Shown: positions 1 to 8,062, numbered from the stretch's first letter. The stretch: DNA of 14,351 nucleotides from Alphaproteobacteria bacterium (GCA_017964705.1 JAGCRL010000015.1:1-14351), one strand, 5' to 3'. Translations and numbers: made by a program. The notes: generated by a model from the sequence alone, not told the origin.

Positions 1-123
1 CACAACACCGCCTTGTGCAACTTCATCACTTAATGTTGTTACGCCGGATAGTATATTCATTGTTCCCTCGCCGGTTACAACTCCTAAAGCAACCTCTCCG
101 CTTGCATTCAACACCCCATCATT
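1..123 (-). repeat. 123-base perfect direct repeat, copy 2 (cut by window edge)
   Basis: Bases 1-123 are identical to bases 1162-1284, an offset of 1161 bases or 387 codons, in frame. The shared peptide runs from DGVLNASGEVALG to SDEVAQGGVV. Identity stops sharply at base 124. It may continue beyond base 1, outside the window. Confidence 0.95.
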
Positions 124-3100
124 TACAATATCAACATTATTACCTTCAAACACTGTATCAGTTACATTTACCGTTCCGCCGTTATTTGTAATTGCCGTAT
201 CAAATCCGTTAACACTGTCAACCCCATCAAGGCTTAATGTCTGGTTTTCAGCCAATGTAATACCGTTATTGCCATCACCGTTTATACCATTTCCGTTTCC
301 GGCTACACTCAAACTATCTCCCTTAAGTGCTGTTTCTTCATCAATTGCCTCATCTCCTGCCATCGTATATGCTTTTTGGTCTGCCTCTAATACTATTGCC
401 GTTACCAAATCTGCATAACTAAACGTCAAATTACCAACCAAATCCTCTGCCGTATATGATACCAAATAGCTATAAGAAGGATTTAATCCGTTTATAGTTA
501 CCGGACCATTTTCCAGTTCTACATTATTCGTCAGCATATCAGCAACTGCTGCATCTGTAGCCTCAATCACTGCAACTGATATCGGCAAATTACTTTCCGC
601 ATCGCTCAACAAATTAATTGCCCCGATAACTAGCTTATTTTCACCGCTTATCGTTGCCACACTCAGCTTATCTGCTGTTTGATTTGCCAAATCCACATCC
701 AGCAATACATTCAAATCACCGGCTGTTAAATCTAATGTATTTATAGCCAATGTTTCTGCAGTATTTCCGCTCAGATCCAACGTTCCTCCCGCTCCCTGCA
801 AATTCTTATTTGCCATATCCAGCTTATCTACTGTCGTCGTCAACGTTCCGGATATCGCCAAATTCGTTCCTATCGTATTTGCATTTGCTACTTCACCGCT
901 GATTTCTGTCACACCGCTTCCGCTGATAGCATTTGCATTTGTACCACCGGTCAACTCAAGCAATCCGTTATTAATAATTCCATTGCTTGCGGTTAAACCA
1001 TCCGCATCACTGACAATCATTCCATCAACCGCATTCGTTATTGTTTCCGCAATAATCGAACCATTATTATTAACCGTTGCACCGCCTTTTGTTTCTAATG
1101 TTGCCACAGTCAAGCTATCTTCAACATTAAGTGTTGTTTCCGTTCCTTCGCTATTCCCAACCACAACACCGCCTTGTGCAACTTCATCACTTAATGTTGT
1201 TACGCCGGATAGTATATTCATTGTTCCCTCGCCGGTTACAACTCCTAAAGCAACCTCTCCGCTTGCATTCAACACCCCATCATTAATAACCTCATCTGAC
1301 AAAGATGTATCATTAAGCACCAACGTTCCCTCATTAGCAACCGCATAGTTAAAGCCGTTCATATCGCTCACATTATTCATCGTCAGCGTATAATCTTCTC
1401 CGACATTAATCCCATCTAAATTATTTTCGGTTGTAATCGCTTTACCATTACCGTTAATCACCAAATCGGCTTTCAAATCATTTTCAATCCAAGCTTCAAC
1501 CACTTCACCATTATCATCGGTTATAGAATAAGCATCAGAAGCATTCTTGATTGCCCCTGGCAATCCGACAACTAAACCATCTTTAGTAAACAGCAAATAA
1601 GATCCTGTATTATCATTTCCGGCCGTCACATTATAGCTTGCTTCACTGGTTGTGATTGTGTAATCGTCTTTTAATACACCGCCGATATTTGTATCTGAAT
1701 AAATAACTTTAAGGTTGATAACATCAGCATCAGAAATAATATTCAAACTAGATAAAATCAGGCTACCATCATCACCAACAACAGCCCCGACCAACTTATC
1801 AGATACACCGTTTGCCAAATCCACATCAAATTGATAAGACAAAGCCGCATCAATCGCAAAAGACAGAGGCGAGAATTCCCCGATAATTCCGTTAGCAGTA
1901 TTTAATGTACTATCTCCGGCAACCGTAAAGTTATTATCATTAATAAATCCGTCCGGATTTGCAACACCGGCATTAGTTGTGGCATTCTGCCCGATAGACA
2001 GTTTTCCGCCATAGAGATTAATATTAAAGATATTCCCTTCTTCATCACCAACTCTATCATTAAATTGAACTTCACCGACATTAGTTATATCAACCGTGTC
2101 GCCTTCTATATCATCATAAGATAAACCGCTTTTATTAATATTCATATTAACATCAACGCCGTCACCATAAGCAGCAATCGTATCATCAAAAATAACTTTC
2201 TTACCATTTGCAGCATTGATATTAAATGCTACACCTGTTTTTTCCCGTACATCATAATAAACAGCTGAACCGCCATTATAAGTATCATCTGTATTATTTG
2301 CGGTATTTCCTCTAAAAATTACATCTTTAGTATTAGCAAAAATATTTAAATTTTCTTCTTGCGCATAAATAGCCGCACCTTCATCCGCAGTATTTCCCGT
2401 AAAATCAGTATCAACTACAAAGAAATCATTTGATTCATACGAATAAATACCACCGCCATAAGGTGCCTCATTATCTTTAATGTCAGATCCTATAAGATAA
2501 ACTGTGCCTGTTCTTATACCTGTTCCCCCAATAAACATTGCGCCACCTGCATCTCCGGATTGGTTGGCCTCAAATGTTGTATTAACTATATATGGCGAAC
2601 TCGCCAATTGAGAATACCAAATAGCGCCACCAGCACCATACACTGCTTTATTATTCTTAAATATTGAATCTGTTATATTTTGCATTGTAGAAGTAACGGT
2701 AATTGCACCTCCGTCATATGTAGTTTGGTTATTAATAAACTGCGAACCATTAATATCTACAACCCCACCGCTCAACTGAAAAGCGCCATACCATCCACCT
2801 TTGTTGTTTTGAACAACAGCATCATTAACAACAGCTATAGTACCGACATAAAAATCTACATTTACAGCGCCATTTTTTGCTTCATTTGAATCAAAAACTA
2901 AACCATTAAGCTCAACGGTTCCTCTGTTTAAAGTCAAAATAGCTCTATCAGCAGTCGTACTTGTATTATGATAGAAGGTTGCATTCGTTATCGTCGCTGT
3001 GTCAGTAGTTTGTGCAAGTTTGATTTCTAAAACTTTACCTGTATTATCTTCAAAATTAGTATCAGTTATTGTAACTACACCATTACTGTTTACAATAGCA

Positions 3101-5535
3101 CCGGTAGTATTTTGATTATTGGAAAAAGTAGAACCATCAATATTCAATGTACCACCACTATTTAACACAGCTATATTATTATTCTCAAACACCGTATCAG
3201 TTATATTTACCGTTCCGCCGTTATTCGTAATTGCTGTACTAAACCCGTTAAAACTATCAACTCCATCAAAGCTCAACGTTTGATTTGCTGCCAATTTAAC
3301 ACCTTTAGTCCCGTTTCCTGTTACAGCATTTCCGTCACCTGTCACACTTAAACTATCGCCATTAAGGGTTGCTTCCTCATTAATTTCTTCCTCTTCGGTC
3401 ATTGTATAAGTTTTTTGGTTTTCTTCTAACTGTATTGCTCTTACCAAACCACCCAACAAGCCATCTTTAGTAAATACCAAATAAGAACCTGTATCATCAT
3501 TTCCGGCTGTAACAGTGTAGCTAGCCTCACTAGTTGTGATTGTATAACCATTCTTTAACACACCGCCGATATTTGTATCCGAATAAACCACTTTCAAATT
3601 TCGCACATCGGCATCAGAAATAATATTCAAACTAGATAAAATCAGGCTACCATCATCACCAACAACAGCCCCGACCAATTTATCCGATACACCGTTTGCC
3701 AAATCCACATCAAGCTGATAAGATAATGCCGCATCAATTGCAAACGCCACCGGAGAAAACTCGCCAATGACCCCGTTTGCGGTATTTAACGTACTATCCC
3801 CTGCAACCGTAAAGTTATTATCATTAATTAAGCCGTCCGGATTATTAGCCGTAGAACCTTTTCCGATAGAGAGCATTCCACCATAAAGATTAATATTGGA
3901 AGTGTTACCATCTCCATCGCCAACTCTGTTATTAAACTGAATTTCACCGGCAGTGCCCGCATTATGAACAGTTTCCGTTTCCCCTTCATAAGTACTATAT
4001 GTTACACCGCTTTTATTAATATCAATAACCGGAACATTTGTTTTTGTTTTAGCAGTAGCAATCGTACCATCAAAAACAATTTTTTTATTCTCTGCCGCAT
4101 TCAAAGACAATGTTGCCGCATAAGATTTAGTTAAAAAGTATATATCATCTCCGGCATTACTAACTGTATTATCTGTTGCACTGTTTCCGCTAAAAATAAC
4201 ATCTTTAGCCGCAGAAATAATCCCGACATCTCCGTTTATAACATAAAGACCACCACCTTGTGTCGCCGTATTATTAGTAAATTCAGGATCTACGACACGA
4301 GCAGAAAATTTTGCATTATTACCATAATCGGCAGAAAAATACATTCCTCCGCCAAGTAATGCTTCATTATCCTTAAAGACAGTATCTTTTACCAATGCAA
4401 CCTTTGGTGTGGAAGGAGTATTAGACATTTCTTCAATATACAAACCACCGCCTTTATTAGCAGAACTATTACTGTCAAATAAAACATTGTCTATTGTCCT
4501 AATATAGCCGCCACCAATTGCTAAACCGCCGCCACCGCCATATTCACTACCAGAAGTTTGTGTGTTACCTATAAATTGTGAATTTTTAACAGAATCAGTG
4601 GTTGCATTATAATGTACATACACCGCACCACCTTCTTGCGCAGACGTATTTCCTTCAAATTTTACATTTTCAATAGTATGTCCGTTACCTTTTGCAATAT
4701 ATATTGCGCCACCTTTTCCCTTGTTAGAACCATTTCTGTTACTGCCAACATTATTAATAAAATAAGAATCTTTTACCGTTACTTTACCACCACCATCAAC
4801 TTTTAAAGCTCCGCCGCTGCCATCACCTGAATTCGGCGCATTTTTATTACCATAAAAAATTGTATTTTCAATATTAGTATTAAATCTACCTCCGCTGATT
4901 ACCGGTCCGGAATCTGCCATAGTATTATTATAAAAAATACTATCAGTTATATTTAAAGTACCAGCACCTGATACACTTACATATATCAACCTGGCATCTC
5001 TGGTATATCCGTTATCGGCAAAAACACTGTTGGTAATACTGACCTCTATTGGAGTATGAACCGTTAAAAAATAGCTCTTCCAATTATTTACAGAGGCTTC
5101 AATTGTTTTATATACCGTATTTCCCTCTAAATCCGTATAAGAAAAAGTATTACTCCCCGCTGTTCCTGCAACATATTTTCCGAAATTTTTTACATTAAGA
5201 GCCGCTGTATTATTTATAGCTAAAGAATAGTAATACCAGCTATCATCACTTTCATCATATACATCTTGAGAAGAAAAATTATGATAATTACCGTCAATCG
5301 TCTGCTCTGTTGCTGTACTAAAAGTAATCGGCCCCGGAAATTCACCAAGTAATTCAGCTTGAATGTCATTCGCAAAGATGATACTTGCTTCACCTTTATT
5401 TTCGTTTATATCGGCCCAACTGGATACCGCGACAGGCTCTGCCTGAACATTAAAAGAATAAAAAACAAAAGAAGCTAGCAGCCCTCCAAAACCCCAAAGC
5501 TTTTTTATCTGCCTGTTTTGTTTTACGCCTGTCAT
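1..5535 (-). CDS. Giant beta-helix, autotransporter/Pmp-like surface protein (3' end outside window)
   Basis: The frame is open for 1845 codons from ATG (5535-5533) to the window edge, with no stop, so the C-terminus is missing. A GGGGAG Shine-Dalgarno lies 7 bases upstream of the start. Residues 1-32 form a signal peptide: basic start (KQNRQIKK), hydrophobic core (LLASFVFYSF) and a likely cut after NVQA. Residues about 130-470 and 710-1110 carry many short repeats of the type FxxN and GG[AG]hYh (for example KGGAIYI, EGGAVYV, GGGLYI). These are typical of right-handed parallel beta-helices and of chlamydial Pmp-like proteins. Three related modules interrupt them at about residues 475-708, 1112-1335 and 1592-1718. 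Family knowledge suggests a type V autotransporter passenger or adhesin that ends in an outer-membrane beta-barrel. That barrel is not in the window, so the secretion route is inferred. Composition is rich in Asn, Thr, Gly and Asp and almost free of Cys, as expected for an exported protein. Confidence 0.87.
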   Translation of the reverse strand, partial: MTGVKQNRQIKKLWGFGGLLASFVFYSFNVQAEPVAVSSWADINENKGEASIIFANDIQAELLGEFPGPITFSTATEQTIDGNYHNFSSQDVYDESDDSWYYYSLAINNTAALNVKNFGKYVAGTAGSNTFSYTDLEGNTVYKTIEASVNNWKSYFLTVHTPIEVSITNSVFADNGYTRDARLIYVSVSGAGTLNITDSIFYNNTMADSGPVISGGRFNTNIENTIFYGNKNAPNSGDGSGGALKVDGGGKVTVKDSYFINNVGSNRNGSNKGKGGAIYIAKGNGHTIENVKFEGNTSAQEGGAVYVHYNATTDSVKNSQFIGNTQTSGSEYGGGGGLAIGGGYIRTIDNVLFDSNSSANKGGGLYIEEMSNTPSTPKVALVKDTVFKDNEALLGGGMYFSADYGNNAKFSARVVDPEFTNNTATQGGGLYVINGDVGIISAAKDVIFSGNSATDNTVSNAGDDIYFLTKSYAATLSLNAAENKKIVFDGTIATAKTKTNVPVIDINKSGVTYSTYEGETETVHNAGTAGEIQFNNRVGDGDGNTSNINLYGGMLSIGKGSTANNPDGLINDNNFTVAGDSTLNTANGVIGEFSPVAFAIDAALSYQLDVDLANGVSDKLVGAVVGDDGSLILSSLNIISDADVRNLKVVYSDTNIGGVLKNGYTITTSEASYTVTAGNDDTGSYLVFTKDGLLGGLVRAIQLEENQKTYTMTEEEEINEEATLNGDSLSVTGDGNAVTGNGTKGVKLAANQTLSFDGVDSFNGFSTAITNNGGTVNITDTVFENNNIAVLNSGGTLNIDGSTFSNNQNTTGAIVNSNGVVTITDTNFEDNTGKVLEIKLAQTTDTATITNATFYHNTSTTADRAILTLNRGTVELNGLVFDSNEAKNGAVNVDFYVGTIAVVNDAVVQNNKGGWYGAFQLSGGVVDINGSQFINNQTTYDGGAITVTSTMQNITDSIFKNNKAVYGAGGAIWYSQLASSPYIVNTTFEANQSGDAGGAMFIGGTGIRTGTVYLIGSDIKDNEAPYGGGIYSYESNDFFVVDTDFTGNTADEGAAIYAQEENLNIFANTKDVIFRGNTANNTDDTYNGGSAVYYDVREKTGVAFNINAANGKKVIFDDTIAAYGDGVDVNMNINKSGLSYDDIEGDTVDITNVGEVQFNDRVGDEEGNIFNINLYGGKLSIGQNATTNAGVANPDGFINDNNFTVAGDSTLNTANGIIGEFSPLSFAIDAALSYQFDVDLANGVSDKLVGAVVGDDGSLILSSLNIISDADVINLKVIYSDTNIGGVLKDDYTITTSEASYNVTAGNDNTGSYLLFTKDGLVVGLPGAIKNASDAYSITDDNGEVVEAWIENDLKADLVINGNGKAITTENNLDGINVGEDYTLTMNNVSDMNGFNYAVANEGTLVLNDTSLSDEVINDGVLNASGEVALGVVTGEGTMNILSGVTTLSDEVAQGGVVVGNSEGTETTLNVEDSLTVATLETKGGATVNNNGSIIAETITNAVDGMIVSDADGLTASNGIINNGLLELTGGTNANAISGSGVTEISGEVANANTIGTNLAISGTLTTTVDKLDMANKNLQGAGGTLDLSGNTAETLAINTLDLTAGDLNVLLDVDLANQTADKLSVATISGENKLVIGAINLLSDAESNLPISVAVIEATDAAVADMLTNNVELENGPVTINGLNPSYSYLVSYTAEDLVGNLTFSYADLVTAIVLEADQKAYTMAGDEAIDEETALKGDSLSVAGNGNGINGDGNNGITLAENQTLSLDGVDSVNGFDTAITNNGGTVNVTDTVFEGNNVDIVNDGVLNASGEVALGVVTGEGTMNILSGVTTLSDEVAQGGVV
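380..760 (-). repeat. Module C (divergent copy 3) of the giant protein
   Basis: This is roughly residues 1592-1718. It keeps DVDLANQTADKLSVATISG, INLLSDAES and an end reading AIVLEADQKAYTM, but lacks the long identical tracts shared by A and B. Its DVDLAN codons lie 1128 bases from those of module B. The following segment (LKGDSLSVAGNG, LAENQTLSLDGVDSVNGF, TAITNNGGTVNVTDTVFE) closely matches the segment after module A, 3039 bases (1013 codons) away. The repeat is therefore really a module plus its follow-on helix cap. Confidence 0.65.
1162..1284 (-). repeat. 123-base perfect direct repeat, copy 1
   Basis: This tract is identical base for base to bases 1-123 and encodes residues 1418-1458 of the giant protein. 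The flanking DNA differs at once at base 1285. Such a sharply bounded, silent-site-identical tract indicates a recent duplication or gene conversion and not protein-level selection. Confidence 0.95.
1530..2225 (-). repeat. Interrupting module B (copy 2) of the giant protein
   Basis: This is roughly residues 1112-1335. It repeats module A in the same order: KKVIFDDTIA, INLYGG, NDNNFTVAGDSTLNTANG, DVDLANGVSDKLVGAVVGDD, SLNIISDADV, YSDTNIGGVLK, and SYLLFTKDGLV. The end (GAIKNASDAYSIT) diverges from module A, and so does the segment that follows it (NLDGINVGEDYTLTMNNV). Confidence 0.8.
1727..1794 (-). repeat. 68-base perfect tract shared by modules A and B (copy in B)
   Basis: This tract is identical to 3611-3678 at an offset of 1884 bases. 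It encodes LVGAVVGDDGSLILSSLNII and the next few residues. Flanking module sequence is similar but has many silent differences. Confidence 0.93.
3410..4110 (-). repeat. Interrupting module A (copy 1) of the giant protein
   Basis: This is roughly residues 475-708. In order it contains a KIVFDGTI segment, INLYGG, NDNNFTVAGDSTLNTANG, DVDLANGVSDKLVGAVVGDD, SLNIISDADV, YSDTNIGGVLK, and an end reading AIQLEENQKTYTM. It aligns almost collinearly with module B, 1884 bases (628 codons) away, including a 68-base identical tract. It lies between two beta-helix stretches. The DVDLAN...DKL segment resembles the repeat-to-linker segments seen near the end of many autotransporter passengers. That comparison is from memory. 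Confidence 0.8.
3611..3678 (-). repeat. 68-base perfect tract shared by modules A and B (copy in A)
   Basis: This is the partner of 1727-1794. The identity covers synonymous positions, while bases 3610 and 3679 already differ. This suggests a local conversion tract inside an older duplication. Confidence 0.93.
5440..5535 (-). other. Signal peptide of the giant surface protein
   Basis: Codons 1-32 encode a basic N-region (Lys5, Arg8, Lys11, Lys12), a hydrophobic core of about 16 residues (WGFGGLLASFVFYSF) and an AXA-like end, NVQA followed by EP. Cleavage is predicted after Ala32. This shows Sec-type export of the mature protein from the cytoplasm. Confidence 0.8.
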
Positions 5536-5564
5536 AATTAGTCTCCCCAAATTAACTTTCCTGT

Positions 5565-5593
5565 ATTTTCAAAAATAATCTGTATTTAGTCAA
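5565..5593 (-). promoter_or_regulatory. Probable sigma70-like promoter of the giant surface protein gene
   Basis: On the minus strand, TTGACT (5593-5588) is followed by a 17-base spacer and GAAAAT (5570-5565). Transcription would start about 20-25 bases upstream of the ATG at 5535. The surrounding 200 bases are very AT-rich. The element matches the serS promoter at 7197-7225 in 26 of 32 positions, counting three bases past the -10. Confidence 0.6.
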
Positions 5594-5740
5594 TAATTTT
5601 TATCATATTATCCATAACTTAGCCGCATATTTTCAATCAAATAATCTCATTTTTCAAAACACATTTTTTGCTATAAATTTTTAGTAATTATAATCTAAAA
5701 AGATAAATAAATTATTTAAAATCGCTTCACTTCATTCAAA

Positions 5741-5767
5741 AAAATCCCGCCTAAAAGACGGGATTTT
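5741..5767 (-). terminator. Rho-independent terminator of serS
   Basis: A 9-base-pair stem (5741-5749 with 5759-5767, CGGGATTTT arm) closes a 9-base loop. Read on the minus strand it ends in a run of seven T. It starts 24 bases after the serS stop codon and should insulate the surface-protein gene downstream. Confidence 0.9.
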
Positions 5768-5790
5768 GCCTTAAAAATCGGTATTAAAGC

Positions 5791-7083
5791 TTACTTTTTC
5801 TTTGGCAACAATACCGCTTTCCCTCCCATATAAGGTCTTAAAACTTCAGGAATTAGCACACTTCCGTCTGCTTGCAGATTATTTTCCAAAAAGGCAATCA
5901 ACATCCTTGGCGGTGCCACAACCGTATTATTCAAGGTATGCGCAAAATATTTCTTCCCGTTTTTACCGGCAACCCGAATTTTAAGCCGCCGTGCTTGTGC
6001 ATCACCCAATGTCGAGCAAGAGCCGACTTCAAAATATTTCTTTTGCCGCGGTGACCATGCTTCCACATCACAAGACTTCACTTTCAAATCAGCCAAATCC
6101 CCTGAGCAACACTCTAATGTCCGCACCGGAATATCCATCGAGCGGAACAAATCAACCGTATTTTGCCACAGTTTATTATACCAAGCCATACTTTCTTCAG
6201 GCTTACAAATCACACTCCTTTCTTGCTTTTCAAATTGATGGATTCTGTAGATACCTCTCTCTTCCCAACCGTGTGCGCCTTTTTCTTTCCGAAAACAAGG
6301 TGAATAACTTGTCAATGTATAAGGCAACTCTTCTTCCGGAATAATCTGGTCAATAAATTTACCAATCATCGAATGCTCAGATGTTCCGATTAAGAACAAA
6401 TCTTCTCCCTCAATTTTATACATCATTGCATCCATTTCCGCAAAGCTCATCACTCCTTCAACCACCTGCGAGCGGATCATAAACGGCGGCACACAATAAG
6501 TAAACCCTCTATCAATCATAAAGTCCCGTGCATAAGATAACACCGCAGAATGAAGACGGGCAATATCCCCTTGCAAATAATAAAATCCGTTACCGGCCAC
6601 TCGTCTGGCGCTATCCAAATCAATCCCGTCAAATGCTTCCATAATATCGGTATGATATGGCACCTCAAATTCCGGCACTACCGGCTCGCCAAATCTTTCT
6701 ATTTCCACATTTTTTGTATCATCTTCGCCAATCGGCACCGTTGCATCGATAATATTCGGAATAACCATCATCCGTTTACGAATTTCTTCTTGAAGAGTTT
6801 CCTGCTCTCCTTCCAAGGCAATAATTTTATCTCCGATAGCACCACTTTCAGCTTTAATAGCCTCTGCCTCCTCTTTTTTGCCTTGCACCATCAAGCTTCC
6901 GATTTCTTTAGAAATTTTGGTTCTTTTTGCCCGCAACGCCTCAATCTCTGTAATGGCTGCGCGATTTTTTCTATCTAATTCAATAACTTCGTCCACCAAA
7001 GGTAATTTTTTATCTTGAAATTTATTTTTTATATTTTCTTTAACTAGTTCCGGGTTTTCCCTTATCAATTTAATATCAATCAT
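5791..7083 (-). CDS. serS: Seryl-tRNA synthetase
   Basis: This cytoplasmic class II aminoacyl-tRNA synthetase charges tRNA-Ser (and tRNA-Sec where present) with serine. The protein is 430 residues, the normal length. The start at 7083 gives the family N-terminus MIDIKLIREN and has AAAGGAG 6 bases upstream. The frame could extend to a TTG at 7122, but no homologue-like sequence supports that. Residues about 35-105 form the tRNA-binding coiled-coil arm. TSE (234-236) is the serine-binding TxE motif. Motif 2 is CFRKEKG...RIHQFEKQE (263-288). Motif 3 lies in 385-421 and ends IPEVLRPYMGG. Motifs 2 and 3 are of an uncommon type: GAHGWEERG in the motif 2 loop, and TLNNTVVAPPR where classical enzymes have TLNGSGLAVGR. 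The gene stands alone, with its own promoter and terminator. Confidence 0.97.
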   Translation of the reverse strand: MIDIKLIRENPELVKENIKNKFQDKKLPLVDEVIELDRKNRAAITEIEALRAKRTKISKEIGSLMVQGKKEEAEAIKAESGAIGDKIIALEGEQETLQEEIRKRMMVIPNIIDATVPIGEDDTKNVEIERFGEPVVPEFEVPYHTDIMEAFDGIDLDSARRVAGNGFYYLQGDIARLHSAVLSYARDFMIDRGFTYCVPPFMIRSQVVEGVMSFAEMDAMMYKIEGEDLFLIGTSEHSMIGKFIDQIIPEEELPYTLTSYSPCFRKEKGAHGWEERGIYRIHQFEKQERSVICKPEESMAWYNKLWQNTVDLFRSMDIPVRTLECCSGDLADLKVKSCDVEAWSPRQKKYFEVGSCSTLGDAQARRLKIRVAGKNGKKYFAHTLNNTVVAPPRMLIAFLENNLQADGSVLIPEVLRPYMGGKAVLLPKKK

Positions 7084-7128
7084 TTTTTCTCCTTTACATA
7101 AACAACGGCACAACTCTAGCAAATTTCT

Positions 7129-7173
7129 CTATTGTTCTGCCAGCCTGCTTATGAATATCTGTAAAAAGAACAT
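7129..7173 (-). CDS. Possible 14-codon upstream ORF in the serS leader
   Basis: Inside the inferred serS leader, ATG (7173-7171) opens a 14-codon frame, MFFLQIFISRLAEQ, that ends in TAG 45 bases before the serS start. It has one serine codon and only a weak GGA upstream as a ribosome site. It could be chance in AT-rich DNA. No T-box or other known riboswitch was recognised in the leader. Confidence 0.2.
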   Translation of the reverse strand: MFFLQIFISRLAEQ

Positions 7174-7196
7174 TCTAAAAATCCAAATTTTGTTGT

Positions 7197-7225
7197 ATTT
7201 TGAAAAACAATCCGCTATTAGTCAA
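7197..7225 (-). promoter_or_regulatory. Probable promoter of serS
   Basis: On the minus strand, TTGACT (7225-7220), a 17-base spacer and CAAAAT (7202-7197) form a sigma70-like promoter. Transcription from about 7190 would give a leader of about 105 bases before the serS ATG. The divergent promoter at 7277-7305 begins 52 bases away. Confidence 0.6.
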
Positions 7226-7276
7226 GCATTTTTATTATATTTCGCCCTCTTTTAAATGCTTTCATAAAACTATTTA

Positions 7277-7305
7277 TTGACTCCCCTTAAATAATACATT
7301 AAACT
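7277..7305 (+). promoter_or_regulatory. Probable promoter of the 7331-9199 operon
   Basis: TTGACT (7277-7282), a 17-base spacer and TAAACT (7300-7305) lie 25 bases upstream of the ATG at 7331. The predicted start near 7312 leaves just enough room for the strong ribosome site AAGGAGGGG at 7319-7327. Confidence 0.6.
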
Positions 7306-7330
7306 AGAGCATATTTTTAAGGAGGGGAAA

Positions 7331-8062
7331 ATGATAAATAACAACATTCTCAAATTTCTGTCTGAAACAGATAAAATAAAATACAAAACCCTGGAAAAAA
7401 GTGTTTTTAACTTTGGTATCTCCGGAAAAGATTTCATTGAAGGCTCTGCCAAAATGGAAACTTTCTTACTAGAAACCGAAAAGAAATACCCTCTAAGCAA
7501 AATTCGTGAACAATTCCTTTATTCATCATATCGCCATCTTGCCCGAGAATATCGCTTATGGATTGAGCGTGGCATTATTTCCACCACCGATAGACATCCT
7601 GATATGGATGCTTATAAACAAATGGCCGAACACGCCCGTAACTTATTGATTTTTTATAACAAAGATCTTGAAAACACCACCACCAGAGAAGCTAAAAAAC
7701 ACATTTTCAATAAGATGATTAGCATTTTCCCCTCTGAAACTTTTGAAGATAACCTAAAACGCGGAGAATTATTCTTACGCTTAGGCGATTTTCTACAACC
7801 CAATGAAACCATTCAACTCAAAGATTTCGGAGAAGCCGGTGCCCGTTATCAAAAAGATGATCTTTATCTTTTATCGGCTCGTTATTCTTCATTAGCTTAT
7901 AAAAACGGAGATCAGGAAAGCCCAGCCTTTTTACAAATGCAAACTGCTTTAGATAAAGTCAAAAATCCGCAAAAAATCGAACGTTACCTAAGAAAAACCT
8001 TTAACACACGTTTTATAGAACTTGCCGATCTTTGGAAAGCACAAAAAAATTCACGAGGCTGA
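7331..8062 (+). CDS. Helical protein of unknown function
   Basis: The product has 243 residues and is not recognised. The ATG follows a very strong Shine-Dalgarno (AAGGAGGGG), so high translation is likely. There is no signal peptide or membrane segment. The sequence is charged (Lys, Arg and Glu throughout) and looks mainly helical. A central stretch, about residues 60-110, is rich in aromatic and basic residues (REQFLYSSYRHLAREYRLW). The C-terminal half (SARYSSLAYKNGDQESPAF, then ALDKVKNPQKIERYL) is reminiscent of TPR/Sel1-like helix pairs, but no repeat can be defended. It is cytoplasmic by default. The stop is 3 bases before the phosphodiesterase ATG, so the two are almost certainly one transcript and may act together. 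Confidence 0.85.
   Translation: MINNNILKFLSETDKIKYKTLEKSVFNFGISGKDFIEGSAKMETFLLETEKKYPLSKIREQFLYSSYRHLAREYRLWIERGIISTTDRHPDMDAYKQMAEHARNLLIFYNKDLENTTTREAKKHIFNKMISIFPSETFEDNLKRGELFLRLGDFLQPNETIQLKDFGEAGARYQKDDLYLLSARYSSLAYKNGDQESPAFLQMQTALDKVKNPQKIERYLRKTFNTRFIELADLWKAQKNSRG

Noticed and set aside
1..1284. CRISPR or satellite array because of direct repeats
   Set aside because: The repeats are long, few, in frame and part of a continuous coding sequence. There are no short regular repeats with unique spacers.
983..1348. Open plus-strand frame rich in Ser, Thr, Val and Pro within the giant gene
   Set aside because: It is antisense to the continuous minus-strand frame and reflects the repeat codons. 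It has no ribosome site or independent coding signs.
7084..7122. Upstream TTG start for serS
   Set aside because: The ATG at 7083 has an ideal AAAGGAG site and yields the conserved family N-terminus.
7084..7190. T-box riboswitch in the serS leader
   Set aside because: No T-box consensus, specifier stem or terminator hairpin could be found, and the leader is too short for a canonical T-box.
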